Below are positions 1-9,148 of a stretch of 64,000 bases of DNA, piece by piece. Below the pieces are notes generated by a model. That model was not told the DNA's origin and did no database searches. It saw nothing but the letters and a program-made list of their open reading frames with translations. Made by a program: the position numbers and the translations under genes. Position 1 is the stretch's first letter. Each line of letters begins with the position of its first letter. The stretch is from Streptomyces sp. Root1304 (GTDB taxonomy: Bacteria; Actinomycetota; Actinomycetes; Streptomycetales; Streptomycetaceae), in contig NZ_LMEP01000012.1 in assembly GCF_001426405.1 (NCBI RefSeq), forward strand, positions 139,948-203,947, read 5' to 3'.

Positions 1-1468
1 CGGGGCCGACGTCGACCGCCATCTGGGCGTACACCGCGTTCACCGACAGATCGGTGGCCGCGCCGACGGCGATCTCGCCGTAACTCGCGTCGTCCTCGTT
101 GGCGGGGTCGTACGGGCTCCCGCTCCAGCCCTCCACGGGACGCCGGTTGCTGCCGTCGTACACCGTGTACGGGGTGATCGGCTCGCCGCGCTGGTTCTGC
201 GCCCCGCTCTGCACGGCCGCCGTGAAGACGAAGGGCTTGAAGGTGGAGCCGACCTGGTAGTCGCGGCGGGTGGCGTTGTTGACGTACTGCCGGGTGTAGT
301 CGATGCCCCCGTACATCGCGAGGACCTCGCCGTCCGCCGGGTCGACGGCGGCCGCGCCGACCCGCACGTTCCGGTCGGCGGGGGAGCGTCCCGGGTCGAG
401 CCGGGACATGACCTGCTCCTCGACGGCCCGGACGAGCGCCTCCTGCTTCCCGGGTTCCAGGGTGGTGGTGATCCGGAACCCGCCGCCGGCGAGGGTCTTC
501 TCGTCGACGATCCCGCGCCCGGTGAGGTACTCCTCGACGGCCTGGACGAGATAGCCGCGCTGCCCGGACAGGCCGGTCGCGGGGCGCGCGGTCTGCGGGG
601 CGGGGAAGTGGACGGCGGCGCGGTCGGCGGGTGCGAGCCAGCCCTCGCCGACCATGCCGTCGAGCACGTAGTTCCAGCGGGCGACGGCCGTGGCGAGGTT
701 CTCGGGGTGGGTGGTGACGTCGTAGGAGCTGGGGGCCTTGAGGAGGGTGGCGAGGTACGCGCCCTCGGCGGTGTCGAGCTGCTCGACGTCCTTGCCGTAG
801 TAGGCGCGGGCGGCGGCCTGGACACCGTACGCGTTCCGCCCGAAGTAGCTGGTGTTCAGATAGCCCTGGAGGATCTCCTCCTTGCTCTTCTCGCGGCCCA
901 GCTTGATCGCGATGAAGAACTCCTTCGCCTTCCGGCTGAGGGTCTGCTCCTGCCCCAGGTAGTAGTTCTTGACGTACTGCTGGGTGATGGTCGAACCCGA
1001 CTGGCGGCCCTTGCCGGTGACGGTGTTCCAGGCGGCGCGGAGCATCGCCTTGGGGTCGACGGCGCGCGAGGTGTGGAAGTCGCGGTCCTCGGCGGCCAGG
1101 ACGGCCTGCCGGAGGGAGAGCGGGACGCGGTCGAGCCGTACGTTCTCGCGGTTGACCTCGCCGTCCCGGGCGAGGGTGGAGCCGTCGCGGTAGAGGTAGA
1201 CGTTGGACTGGGCGACGGCGGCGGTGTTGGCGGGCGGGATCTCCACGAGGAGGTACCCGGCGGCGAAGGCACCGACGAGCAGGAGCGAGCCGAACAGGAA
1301 GAGGCCGAGGAGGGCCCGGAGGAAGCGCCGGGGGCGGGAGCGCTTCGGGGGCTTCGGGGACTTCGGGGCACGCCTGGGGTCGGGGAGGGAAGGGTCCCTC
1401 GGCTCCCAGCCCGGCGTTCGGGATGGCCGGGGGGCGTCGGGTTCGCTCGTACCGGAGGAAGGGGGCAT
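1..1468 (-). CDS. Class A penicillin-binding protein, C-terminus beyond the window edge
   Basis: Bifunctional peptidoglycan synthase acting outside the membrane: a GT51 glycosyltransferase domain polymerises glycan and a transpeptidase domain cross-links peptides. The Pro/Arg-rich cytoplasmic tail (about residues 1-45) is followed by one membrane segment (about 47-70). GT51 marks are AAEDRDF, with the catalytic Glu, and STITQQYVKNYY near residue 158. The transpeptidase SxxK motif is GSTFKPF near residue 407 and an SVN (SxN) motif follows close to the edge; the KTG motif must lie outside. The ATG at 1468 is chosen because GAGG lies 5 nt upstream. It is transcribed away from the ABC trio to its right. 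The family assignment is firm; which paralogue it is cannot be told. Confidence 0.93.
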   Translation of the reverse strand, partial: MPPSSGTSEPDAPRPSRTPGWEPRDPSLPDPRRAPKSPKPPKRSRPRRFLRALLGLFLFGSLLLVGAFAAGYLLVEIPPANTAAVAQSNVYLYRDGSTLARDGEVNRENVRLDRVPLSLRQAVLAAEDRDFHTSRAVDPKAMLRAAWNTVTGKGRQSGSTITQQYVKNYYLGQEQTLSRKAKEFFIAIKLGREKSKEEILQGYLNTSYFGRNAYGVQAAARAYYGKDVEQLDTAEGAYLATLLKAPSSYDVTTHPENLATAVARWNYVLDGMVGEGWLAPADRAAVHFPAPQTARPATGLSGQRGYLVQAVEEYLTGRGIVDEKTLAGGGFRITTTLEPGKQEALVRAVEEQVMSRLDPGRSPADRNVRVGAAAVDPADGEVLAMYGGIDYTRQYVNNATRRDYQVGSTFKPFVFTAAVQSGAQNQRGEPITPYTVYDGSNRRPVEGWSGSPYDPANEDDASYGEIAVGAATDLSVNAVYAQMAVDVGP

Positions 1469-1604
1469 GGCACCTCATCTTGCCCGGAATGTGATGAAAC
1501 TCCCGGACACGACCCGAAACCGACGCGAACGTGACGGGAAATCCCCTCGCGGGGCACAGGGACCCGCCGCTAGGGTCATGCGCTTCGGCGGACGGGGGAG
1601 CGGA

Positions 1605-2408
1605 ATGCTGCGGCTGTACGCGACGGTCGCGGCGGGCGGCTTCCGGCGCCACGCCACCTATCGGGTGGCGACCGCGGCGGGCGTCTTCACCAACAGCGTC
1701 TTCGGACTGATCCTCTCCTCCACCTACATCGCCCTCTGGGACGAACGCCCCGCGCTCGGCGGCTACTCGGTCGACGACGCCATCGCCTACGTCTGGATCG
1801 GACAGGCGCTCATCACCGTCTGCGGACTGATGGGCGGCGGCTTCGAGGAGGAGCTGATCGAGCGCGTCAGGACCGGCGACATCGCCGTCGACCTCTACCG
1901 CCCGGCCGACCTCCAGGCCTGGTGGTACTCGGCCAACGCGGGCCGGTCCGCGTACCAGTTGATCGGCCGCGGCATCCTCCCGATGGTGATCGGGTGGCTC
2001 GTCTTCCGCTTCACCCTGCCCCCGGGCCCCGGCACCTGGGCCGCCTTCCTGGCGGCCGTGGCGCTGGGCTCCACCGTCAGCTTCGCGATCTGGTACCTGG
2101 TGGCGATGAGCGCGTTCTGGCTGCTCGACGGCCAGGGGGTGGTGCAGGTGGCCTGGCTCGGCGGCCTGTTCTTCTCCGGGATGCTGCTCCCGCTGAACGT
2201 CTTCCCCGGCGCGCTCGGCGAGCTCGCCCGGACCCTGCCGTGGGCGTCGCTGCTCCAGGTCCCGGCGGACGTCTACCTCGGGAAGTACCGGGGCTGGGAA
2301 CTGGCGGGGGCGTACGGCTTCCAGGCCGCGTGGGCGGTCGTCCTGCTCGGCGCGGGCCGGGTGGCGCAGCGGGCGGCGACGCGGAAGGTGGTGGTGCAGG
2401 GTGGATGA
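1605..2408 (+). CDS. ABC-2 type exporter permease, first subunit
   Basis: Polytopic membrane protein of 267 aa, first of a three-gene ABC exporter. About six hydrophobic segments are visible, and the start MLRLYATVAAGGFRRHATYR has the basic, hydrophobic N-terminus usual for this permease type (the COG4587/COG3694/COG4586 trio of uncharacterised ABC-2 transporters). The ATG at 1605 is preferred over the in-frame ATG at 1578 because GGGGGAG sits just before it. The gene overlaps the next permease by 8 nt, so the subunits are probably co-translated. The substrate cannot be inferred from sequence. Confidence 0.85.
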   Translation: MLRLYATVAAGGFRRHATYRVATAAGVFTNSVFGLILSSTYIALWDERPALGGYSVDDAIAYVWIGQALITVCGLMGGGFEEELIERVRTGDIAVDLYRPADLQAWWYSANAGRSAYQLIGRGILPMVIGWLVFRFTLPPGPGTWAAFLAAVALGSTVSFAIWYLVAMSAFWLLDGQGVVQVAWLGGLFFSGMLLPLNVFPGALGELARTLPWASLLQVPADVYLGKYRGWELAGAYGFQAAWAVVLLGAGRVAQRAATRKVVVQGG

Positions 2409-3237
2409 CCCGCGGGGCCCGGCCCCCGAGCCGCCGCCCGGCCCCTGGGGCACGTACCGGATGGTGGCGGGCATGTGGATCCGCTCCACGATGGCCTACC
2501 GTTCCTCCTTCGCGCTGACCCTGGTCGCCGGTTTCTGCGTCACCTTCTTCGACTTCGTCGCGATCCTCCTGATGTTCGGCCAGGTGAAGGGCCTCGGCGG
2601 CTTCACCTTCGCCGAGGTCGCGCTGCTCTACGGGACCGCCGGCACGTCCTTCGGGATCGCGGACCTGGTGATGGGCTCGGTGCAGCGGATGGGGAGGCGG
2701 GTCAGGGACGGCTCGCTCGACGTCTTCCTGATGCGCCCGGCGCCGCTGATCGCCCAGGTCGCGGCGGACAAGTTCGCGCTGCGCCGCTTCGGCCGGGTCC
2801 TCCAGGGGCTGGTCGTCCTGGTCTGGGGCCTGCTGCTGCTCGACGTGGCGTGGACGCCGGTGAAGGTGCTCCTCCTGCCGGTGACGGTGGTCTGCGGGGC
2901 GGTGATCTTCTCGGCGCTGATGGTGCTGGGCGCGTCGGCGCAGTTCTGGATGCAGGACGCCGCGGAGGTGACGAACTCGTTCACGTACGGCGGGAACACC
3001 CTGCTCGGGTACCCGCCGACGGTCTTCGCGCAGGACCTGGTGAGGGGCGTCGTGTACGTCGTACCGCTGGCGTTCGTGAACTGGCTGCCCGCGCTGTACG
3101 TGCTCGGCCGGCCCGCACCGGCGGGGGTGCCGGAGGGGGCGGCGTTCGCCGCGCCGCTCGTGGCGGCGGTCTGCTGCGGGATCGCGGGGATCGCCTGGCG
3201 GGCCGGAGTCCGTTCGTACCGATCGACAGGGAGCTGA
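2401..3237 (+). CDS. ABC-2 type exporter permease, second subunit
   Basis: Second membrane subunit (278 aa) of the exporter, expected to pair with the upstream permease as a heterodimer. After a Pro-rich N-terminus, hydrophobic stretches run across the protein (for example around residues 38-58, 128-150 and 158-178). The GTG at 2401 overlaps the end of the upstream gene; an ATG at 2461 would give a protein 20 residues shorter and cannot be excluded. The ATPase gene begins 8 nt after the stop. This is the COG3694-like partner in the conserved permease-permease-ATPase order. Confidence 0.83.
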   Translation: MDDPRGPAPEPPPGPWGTYRMVAGMWIRSTMAYRSSFALTLVAGFCVTFFDFVAILLMFGQVKGLGGFTFAEVALLYGTAGTSFGIADLVMGSVQRMGRRVRDGSLDVFLMRPAPLIAQVAADKFALRRFGRVLQGLVVLVWGLLLLDVAWTPVKVLLLPVTVVCGAVIFSALMVLGASAQFWMQDAAEVTNSFTYGGNTLLGYPPTVFAQDLVRGVVYVVPLAFVNWLPALYVLGRPAPAGVPEGAAFAAPLVAAVCCGIAGIAWRAGVRSYRSTGS

Positions 3238-3245
3238 CGTCCGCG

Positions 3246-4223
3246 ATGCCGTTCATCGAGCTGGAGTCACTGGAGAAGGTCTTCACGGTCCGCCGGCGGA
3301 CCGGCCCGTTCCGCCGGGAGAAGCGCGAGGTCAGGGCGGTCGACGGGATCAGCTTCGGGGTCGGGCGCGGGGAGATGGTCGGCTACATCGGCCCGAACGG
3401 CGCGGGGAAGTCGACCACGATCAAGATGCTGACCGGCATCCTCACCCCCAGCGGCGGCCGGCTGCGGGTCGCGGGCATCGACCCGGCGCGGGAGCGCACC
3501 CGGCTGGCGCAGCGGATCGGGGTGGTCTTCGGCCAGCGGACGACCCTGTGGTGGGACCTGCCGCTGAAGGACTCGTACCGGCTGATGCACCGCATGTACC
3601 GGATCCCCGACGCCCGCTACGAGGAGAACCTGGACCGCTGTGTGGAGCTCCTGGAGCTGGGGGAACTCCTCGACGTGCCGGTCCGCCAGCTCTCCCTGGG
3701 ACAGCGGATGCGCGGCGACATCGCGGCGGCGCTGCTGCACGACCCGGAGGTGCTGTACCTCGACGAGCCGACGATCGGCCTGGACGTGGTGTCGAAGGCG
3801 CGGGTGCGGGAGTTCCTGCGCGACCTGAACGCCACACGGGGCACGACGGTGCTCCTGACCACCCACGACCTCACGGACATCGAGCAGCTCTGCTCGCGGG
3901 TGATGGTGATCGACCACGGGCGGCTGATGTACGACGGGCAGCTGGACGGGCTGCACGCGATGGGGGAGAGCGAACGGCTCCTGGTGGTGGACCTGGAGCG
4001 CGAGACGCCCCCGATCGAGGTGCCGGGAGCCCGCTTCGTACGGGCGGAGGGAACCCGGCAGTGGCTCGCGTTCCCGGCCACGGCCTCGGCGGCGCCGCTG
4101 GTCGCGGCGGTGGCGGCGACGCATCCGCTGCTCGACCTCTCGGTGCGGGAACCCGACATCGAGGCCGTGATCGCGAAGATGTACGGGGGAACTCGGGAGG
4201 ACCGCCGGGAGTCTCTGACGTAG
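3246..4223 (+). CDS. ABC exporter ATP-binding protein
   Basis: Nucleotide-binding subunit (325 aa) energising the two upstream permeases. Walker A is GPNGAGKST near residue 50, the signature is LSLGQRMRGD, and Walker B with the catalytic Glu is VLYLDEPTIGLD; the switch His is in LLTTHD. The C-terminal extension after residue 220 is typical of COG4586 ATPases. The ATG at 3246 follows the permease stop by 8 nt. A longer upstream open frame only shadows the permease. Function as an exporter ATPase is clear, the cargo is not. Confidence 0.92.
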   Translation: MPFIELESLEKVFTVRRRTGPFRREKREVRAVDGISFGVGRGEMVGYIGPNGAGKSTTIKMLTGILTPSGGRLRVAGIDPARERTRLAQRIGVVFGQRTTLWWDLPLKDSYRLMHRMYRIPDARYEENLDRCVELLELGELLDVPVRQLSLGQRMRGDIAAALLHDPEVLYLDEPTIGLDVVSKARVREFLRDLNATRGTTVLLTTHDLTDIEQLCSRVMVIDHGRLMYDGQLDGLHAMGESERLLVVDLERETPPIEVPGARFVRAEGTRQWLAFPATASAAPLVAAVAATHPLLDLSVREPDIEAVIAKMYGGTREDRRESLT

Positions 4224-4235
4224 GAGGTCGAGTCG

Positions 4236-5504
4236 ATGGTGAGTTTCTCGTACACGGCGGCGGACGAGGAGAAGAGCAGGGGCGTCCGCCGGATGAAGAC
4301 GCTGGCGACGGCGCTGCTGCTGGTCGTGGCAGTGATCTACGCCCTGGCGACGTGGGCGAGGAACGCCGGCTGGGGCGCCTGGACGGGCTATGTCGCGGCG
4401 GCGGCCGAGGCGGGCATGGTCGGCGCGCTCGCGGACTGGTTCGCGGTCACGGCGCTCTTCCGGCGGCCGCTCGGTCTGCCGATCCCGCACACCGCGATCA
4501 TCCCGACGAAGAAGGACCAGCTGGGAGCGTCGCTGGGCCAGTTCGTCGGCGAGAACTTCCTCTCCGCGGACGTGGTGAGGGGCCGGCTGCACGCCTTCGG
4601 GATCGGCGCCCGGCTGGGCGCCTGGCTGGAGGACCCGGCGCACGCGGACCGGGTCACGGCGGAACTGTCGACGGCGCTACGGGGTGCGCTGACGGTCCTG
4701 CGGGACTCGGACGTCCAGGCGGTGGTCGGGGAGGCGATCACCCGGCGGGCGGAGGCGGCGGAGATCGCGCCGGGCCTCGGCAAGACCCTGGAGAAGATCG
4801 TCGGGGACGGGGCCCACCACCGGGCCGTGGACCTGGTCTGCACACGGGCCCACGACTGGCTGGTCACCCACGGCGAGTCGGTGATGGACGCGGTGCAGGG
4901 CGGGGCGCCGGGCTGGACCCCGCGGTTCGTGGACCGCCGGATCGGCGAGCGGGTCTACAAGGAGCTGCTCCGCTTCGTGACGGAGATGCGGGACATGCCG
5001 GCGCACCCGGCTCGCGGGGCGATCGACCGCTTCCTGACGGACTTCGCGGCCGACCTGCAGGCGGACACGGACACACGGGCGCGCGTGGAGCGCCTCAAGT
5101 CGGACCTGCTCGCCCGCCCGGAGGTCCAGGACATCATCGCCTCGGCGTGGTCCTCGGTCCGCAACCTGATCATCGCGGCGGCCGAGGACGACCGCAGCCA
5201 GCTCCGCCTCCGCGCCCGCGCCTCCCTGATCTCCCTGGGCAACCGCCTGTCGACGGACACCCGCCTCCAGTCGAAGGTCGAGGGCTGGGCGGAGGACGCG
5301 GCGACGTACGTCGTCACGACCTACCGCCACGAGATCACGTCCCTGATCACGGACACGGTGGCGGGCTGGGACGCCGACCAGACGTCGAAGAAGATCGAGG
5401 CGAACATCGGCAGGGACCTGCAGTTCATCAGGATCAACGGCACGGTGGTGGGGGCGCTGGCGGGGCTGGCGATCTATGCGGTGAGCAGGGGGGTGGGGGG
5501 CTGA
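4236..5504 (+). CDS. DUF445 family membrane protein
   Basis: A 422-aa protein of the DUF445 (YjiN/YheB-like) family, whose biochemical role is not established. An N-terminal membrane segment (about residues 24-42) is followed by a second hydrophobic stretch carrying the conserved GMVGALADWFAVTALFRRP motif, then a long helical, charge-rich domain, and a final hydrophobic helix at the C-terminus (GTVVGALAGLAIYAV). AGGAGG lies 9 nt before the ATG at 4236. It starts 12 nt after the exporter ATPase and is probably in the same transcript, though a shared function is not implied. Confidence 0.88.
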   Translation: MVSFSYTAADEEKSRGVRRMKTLATALLLVVAVIYALATWARNAGWGAWTGYVAAAAEAGMVGALADWFAVTALFRRPLGLPIPHTAIIPTKKDQLGASLGQFVGENFLSADVVRGRLHAFGIGARLGAWLEDPAHADRVTAELSTALRGALTVLRDSDVQAVVGEAITRRAEAAEIAPGLGKTLEKIVGDGAHHRAVDLVCTRAHDWLVTHGESVMDAVQGGAPGWTPRFVDRRIGERVYKELLRFVTEMRDMPAHPARGAIDRFLTDFAADLQADTDTRARVERLKSDLLARPEVQDIIASAWSSVRNLIIAAAEDDRSQLRLRARASLISLGNRLSTDTRLQSKVEGWAEDAATYVVTTYRHEITSLITDTVAGWDADQTSKKIEANIGRDLQFIRINGTVVGALAGLAIYAVSRGVGG

Positions 5505-5531
5505 GGAGTGGCGCGGGGGCGGCAGCGCGGA

Positions 5532-5556
5532 GTCGGCGCTCCGGGCGGGTGCCGAC
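5532..5556. terminator. Possible hairpin terminator between convergent genes
   Basis: GTCGGCGC and GTGCCGAC form an 8-bp arm pair (one mismatch) in the short gap between two converging genes. There is no clear U-tract, so this is only a candidate. Confidence 0.35.
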
Positions 5557-5565
5557 GCGGAGGGG

Positions 5566-5868
5566 TTATGCCTTCCCGCGGGTGACGGCCCAGGAGGCGG
5601 CGGCCATGCCACCGGCGACGGAGAACACGGCGGGCCAGGCGCCGATCTTCTTGGCGAGCGGGTGGGACCCGGCGAAGGCGGCGACGTAGGCGGTCGTCAG
5701 CCCCACGGAAGCCCTGGCCCCACCGACCTGCTGCCACTCCCGCGCGGCCACCCCACCGGCGACGGCGAGCACGACCCCACCGAGCGGCCGCTTCTTGGTC
5801 CACCGGGCAACGGCATAACCACCGACGAGCCCGACGGCGGCTATGGCGGGGGAGGGGATGCGGGGCAT
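5566..5868 (-). CDS. Small alanine/glycine-rich membrane protein
   Basis: A 100-aa protein with three to four short hydrophobic stretches (AIAAVGLVGGYAVA, GGVVLAVAGGVAA, VGLTTAYVAAFAG, WPAVFSVAGGMAAAS) separated by basic residues. It looks like a small integral membrane protein of the type common in actinobacteria. I do not recognise a named family. The ATG at 5868 is preceded by GAAAGG. It converges with the DUF445 gene and has its own short upstream gap, so it is probably monocistronic. Confidence 0.7.
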   Translation of the reverse strand: MPRIPSPAIAAVGLVGGYAVARWTKKRPLGGVVLAVAGGVAAREWQQVGGARASVGLTTAYVAAFAGSHPLAKKIGAWPAVFSVAGGMAAASWAVTRGKA

Positions 5869-5958
5869 GACGGGGCCTTTCGGTTGGCGGGGCGTGCTTC
5901 GAGCGTACGAGGTTGGGGGCGCGGTGCCGATGCGAGGGCTGCCTCGGAGGGGAATCAG

Positions 5959-6864
5959 CTACGAGAGAGAGGCGCACTCGGGGCAATGCGTCTCGCCGCC
6001 GAGCGGGCGGAACAGCATGGGCTGGGTGTGGTCACCGGCACACTCCCGAGCGCCTTCGAGTCGCGGCGAGAGGCGGTTGCCGGACGAGGGTGAGGACTGC
6101 GGCGGCAGGGACCGGGGCGGTACGTCACGCAGGAGGTACCGGACGAGCCCACCGGGCCGGTGTACAGGAGTCGCGGTCCCGGGCAGGCCGCGCAGGATGT
6201 GTTCGTGGACATCGGTGGAGGAGTGGCCGGTGTCGAGCCAGCGAGCGGCGAGCCGGGCGAGTTCGTCGCGCATGCCGGGCGGGATGCTGCGGAGGGTGGC
6301 GGAGAGGAGCGGCAGGGCGCCGATGAGGGCGCGGGCTTCTTCCAGCCGGGGCGACTCGTCGTCGGGGTCCGCGACTTCGGGTGCCTCGGCGGGGTCCGGG
6401 GGAAGGTGGGAGGTGTTTTCTCCCCGGTCTTTCTTTGGATGACCGCCGGTCGACGGGGGCGTCGGCTCACCGACGGTCAGGGCACCGACGGCCGGATTAC
6501 GGGGACTCGGTGTGACCTGGGAAGACGCGACGGGACCCCGCGCGAGGAGCTTGACGGCCTGGTCGGTCGTCAACGGGGTGCTGGACACGAGCTGTTGGGT
6601 CACCCAGAGGCCCCCGGCACCCTGCACCCGTCGCTCGTGCACGAAGCCCTCCTCCTTGAGCTGCCGCTTGGCGCGCGCGAAGGCGCATGCCCCGATCCGG
6701 GCACGTTCGGCGGTACGGGAGAGCGACTCGCGGGCGTCCCGGGGAAGGGAGAGCTGCCAGGTCAGAAGGCGAACGGCGTCGGAGGACAGCCGCGGATGCC
6801 GAATGAGCTCGTGCGAGAACTGACTGAAGGCACGTGCGGGCGCGTTAAAGTGCCGGTAGATCAC
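5959..6864 (-). CDS. Winged-helix DNA-binding regulator with Cys/His-bearing C-terminus
   Basis: A 301-aa putative transcription factor. Residues about 20-85 form a winged-helix-like domain (HPRLSSDAVRLLTWQLSLP, then SLSRTAERARIGACAFARAK and a VHERR wing), as in plasmid-replication or MarR-like helix-turn-helix proteins of streptomycetes. The middle is Pro-rich and variable, and the C-terminus ends in a CAGDH...HCPEC pattern that could bind a metal. The GTG at 6864 is chosen over an upstream start at 6990 because GGAAGAG precedes it and similarity begins at the IYRHFN residues. A palindrome lies in its promoter. Targets are unknown. Confidence 0.7.
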   Translation of the reverse strand: MIYRHFNAPARAFSQFSHELIRHPRLSSDAVRLLTWQLSLPRDARESLSRTAERARIGACAFARAKRQLKEEGFVHERRVQGAGGLWVTQQLVSSTPLTTDQAVKLLARGPVASSQVTPSPRNPAVGALTVGEPTPPSTGGHPKKDRGENTSHLPPDPAEAPEVADPDDESPRLEEARALIGALPLLSATLRSIPPGMRDELARLAARWLDTGHSSTDVHEHILRGLPGTATPVHRPGGLVRYLLRDVPPRSLPPQSSPSSGNRLSPRLEGARECAGDHTQPMLFRPLGGETHCPECASLS

Positions 6865-6937
6865 TGTGGGTCTCTTCCACTGGTGGTTCAGGCCCTCGCC
6901 GATGGGTGCGAACCGTTGGCGGGGGCCGTTTTGTGTG

Positions 6938-6967
6938 ACCGTACTGCACTTAGTGCGACTGATTAAC
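6938..6967 (-). promoter_or_regulatory. Promoter with overlapping palindrome for the winged-helix gene
   Basis: On the minus strand TACGGT (6943-6938) fits the TAnnnT -10 consensus. The perfect palindrome GCACT-T-AGTGC (6946-6956) sits in the expected spacer just upstream. This arrangement suggests repression, perhaps by the downstream product itself. Confidence 0.4.
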
Positions 6968-7074
6968 CACGATGAGTGAAGAGCGCTCATGTGGGTGAAG
7001 GGAAGGCTCGGCGGGCCGAGGAGCTGGTCTACCTCGGGTGCGGTGGGCGGAGCGGGTGAAGTCGCTCTGTCGCC

Positions 7075-7560
7075 TCAGCGCTCGGACGCGTCTCTCCAGT
7101 AGTCCGCGAGCATTTCGCCCGGCCACGTCGGCTGAGTGACGGCGCCACGGGGCAGCATCTCCTCGAACACCGCCACGAGATCGACGACTTGCGTGCCGTC
7201 GTCGGCGTCGAGGTCCACGACGTGGAGGTCGCGTCCGTCGACCTTGAGCAGCCTCGGGAAGGACGTGGCCAGCCGGGCGGGACGCCGGTGGTTGTGGTGA
7301 ACGAAGGTGCCGGTCGCCGGCCACGCGGGGTTGTCGCGGGGACTGCGCGCGTGAAGCGCGACATCGCCCGGGGAGCCGAGGTTGAAGAACCAGGTGACCT
7401 GGAGGTGGGAGAACTGCTCGATGCCCCGCAGCGTCTCCACGGGGAATTCGGGCCGCAGACGGATGACCGACTCCACGCCCCCCTTGAAGTCGTCGAGCCG
7501 TTCGGCATGGCCTCCGACCACGTCAGCGATGACGGGCACCTCGATGAACTCAGCAGGCAC
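7075..7560 (-). CDS. TrmO-like (UPF0066) protein with altered signature
   Basis: A 161-aa protein that resembles TrmO, the SAM-dependent enzyme that N-methylates t6A37 of tRNA. Similarity is clearest in the second half, KVDGRDLHVVDLDADDGTQ, which matches the TrmO block 'kvegr.l.v.glDllDGTPvLDi'. The usual RSPxRPNPIG segment reads HNHRRPARLATS here, so cofactor or substrate binding may differ. The GTG at 7560 is chosen because GAAGAAGGG precedes it and homology starts directly after. It lies 59 nt after the XRE/TPR gene on the same strand. It may be a diverged, non-tRNA member of the fold. Confidence 0.65.
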   Translation of the reverse strand: MPAEFIEVPVIADVVGGHAERLDDFKGGVESVIRLRPEFPVETLRGIEQFSHLQVTWFFNLGSPGDVALHARSPRDNPAWPATGTFVHHNHRRPARLATSFPRLLKVDGRDLHVVDLDADDGTQVVDLVAVFEEMLPRGAVTQPTWPGEMLADYWRDASER

Positions 7561-7619
7561 GAATTGCCCTTCTTCCTTCTCTGCGGCATCACTTGTGGGG
7601 TACGACGGCTTCGGCGGCG

Positions 7620-9008
7620 TCAGATTACTCGCTGGAGTACGACCCGGGCTCGATCGTTCACTTCCGTAGCGGACGGGATTCCACGGTTGCGAAAAGGGGA
7701 CAGGACCGTGCGCATGGTCGCGGCTGCTTCTCGCGCCCTGCCGGACTGAACGCCGTCCATGGCGTCTAGCGCTTGAGCCCAAGTCCGGCAGGCTGCATCG
7801 ATGTTGCCTTGTTCGGCCTGGACGGTGCCCATGTATCCGAGCGTGACGGCGTGGGTTCTGCTGAAGGAATCGGCCCTGCGGTGTCGCACGCTGGCACGGA
7901 AGTGGCGCAGGGCGCCGTTGAGATCGCCCAGGGCCCACAGCGTGCGGGCGGTCTCATGGGCGAGGGACGCTTCTTGGAAGAACCAGACGCGCTGAGGTTC
8001 GTCGTCTCCCGCTGTGGCCTGGCCGAGGTCGGATTCGGCCTGGTGGATCGCGGCGATGGCCTTGTCCTTCTGGCCGTCCACGGCCAGCGCCCGCGCACGC
8101 ACGATGCCGATCAGGGCCTGTTCGCGTGGGGTGGCGTGGTCGTATCGCTTGCGCTCGATGGAGGCGGTGGCGAGGTCCAAGGCGGCCCGGGTGTGTCCGA
8201 GGTCTATGGCCTGATGGGCCATCGCTCGAAGGATGTGTCCGGCGAGAGGATCGTCGTCTGCTTCGGCGGCGAGCTTGAGCGCGAGGGTGAAGTAACGTCG
8301 CGCGGGCTCATGTCGGGAGGCGTCGAAACTCATCCAGCCGGCCACGTACACGGCCTCGGCTGCCGCCGAGTACAGCGCGCGACGGGAGTCCTCGCTGCTG
8401 AAGACTCCGCTGACGTACCGGGCGACGTCGTCGACGATGTACTGGTAGAGGGCCGTTCGGCCGTCGACGCCGCCGTGCCGTTGATCGCGGCGGGCGAAGA
8501 ACTCGGTCATCTCACGAACGGCCCGTACCTCGCTCTCGCCGACTCGGCGGTTCGGTCCACCGGCTCGGGAGCGCGCCCGCTGTGGAGCTTCGTCCCACCA
8601 TGGACCCCGGGGTAGGGCCAGTCCGCCGACGGAGTAGACGGCGGCGCCGGTGAGGAGTCGACGGCGTTCGCGGTCCATGCTGTTTCTCCCCAGGTCGACC
8701 AGAGTCGTCAGCGTGTCGGTGTCCCACTCGGACCCGGTGACCGTATCCGAGGCGTTCCCCGCGAGGCCGATCTCCGCGAGCGAGAGGGGACGACCCAACC
8801 GCCGCGACAGAGTCTCCCGCAGAACATCGGCCGCCCGGCCCCGAGGCCGGGTTCCGGCGACCCACATGGCGATGTGCGAGCGCGTGACGGTGAGGAGTTC
8901 GTCGACCCCTGCCTCCGCCGCGACCCGAACCACTGCGGCTGCCACCACGGGCTGCGACCAGCCCGTTTCCGCGATCACCGCAGCCAGTTCGTCGTTTCTG
9001 CGCGCCAT
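7620..9008 (-). CDS. XRE-type regulator with TPR-like C-terminal domain
   Basis: A 462-aa regulator. Residues about 1-75 hold a helix-turn-helix (SQPVVAAAVVRVAAEAG with SHIAMWVAGTRPRG), followed by a linker and a helical domain with TPR-like repeats (for example ALYSAAAEAVYVAGWMSFD, ARRYFTLALKLAAEAD, AALDLATASIERKR). This build is common in streptomycetes next to an RsbW-like ATPase, and one is encoded divergently from 9149. The ATG at 9008 has AGGGG upstream. The TPR domain may sense a peptide or protein partner; that is inferred from the family only. Confidence 0.83.
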   Translation of the reverse strand: MARRNDELAAVIAETGWSQPVVAAAVVRVAAEAGVDELLTVTRSHIAMWVAGTRPRGRAADVLRETLSRRLGRPLSLAEIGLAGNASDTVTGSEWDTDTLTTLVDLGRNSMDRERRRLLTGAAVYSVGGLALPRGPWWDEAPQRARSRAGGPNRRVGESEVRAVREMTEFFARRDQRHGGVDGRTALYQYIVDDVARYVSGVFSSEDSRRALYSAAAEAVYVAGWMSFDASRHEPARRYFTLALKLAAEADDDPLAGHILRAMAHQAIDLGHTRAALDLATASIERKRYDHATPREQALIGIVRARALAVDGQKDKAIAAIHQAESDLGQATAGDDEPQRVWFFQEASLAHETARTLWALGDLNGALRHFRASVRHRRADSFSRTHAVTLGYMGTVQAEQGNIDAACRTWAQALDAMDGVQSGRAREAAATMRTVLSPFRNRGIPSATEVNDRARVVLQRVI

Positions 9009-9148
9009 GCTGCGCCCCTGTTCACCAGAGAACAATCTTTGACGGGTTTGACGGCATCGCGGCCTCAGCGGGGATATCCGTCCGTCGCGAATCACGTTTC
9101 GCTGAGGGAACACGAAACCACCAACTGGCGACGACAGGGGGACAACTG

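Noticed and set aside
1571..1576. TAGGGT as a leaderless -10 for the first exporter permease
   Set aside because: It lies only 1 nt from the ATG at 1578 and 28 nt from the better start at 1605, so leaderless spacing is not met; at most it gives a short leader.
3267..4643. Long minus-strand open frame opposite the exporter ATPase
   Set aside because: Its composition (His/Arg/Gln-rich) and position opposite a Walker-motif ATPase mark it as a shadow.
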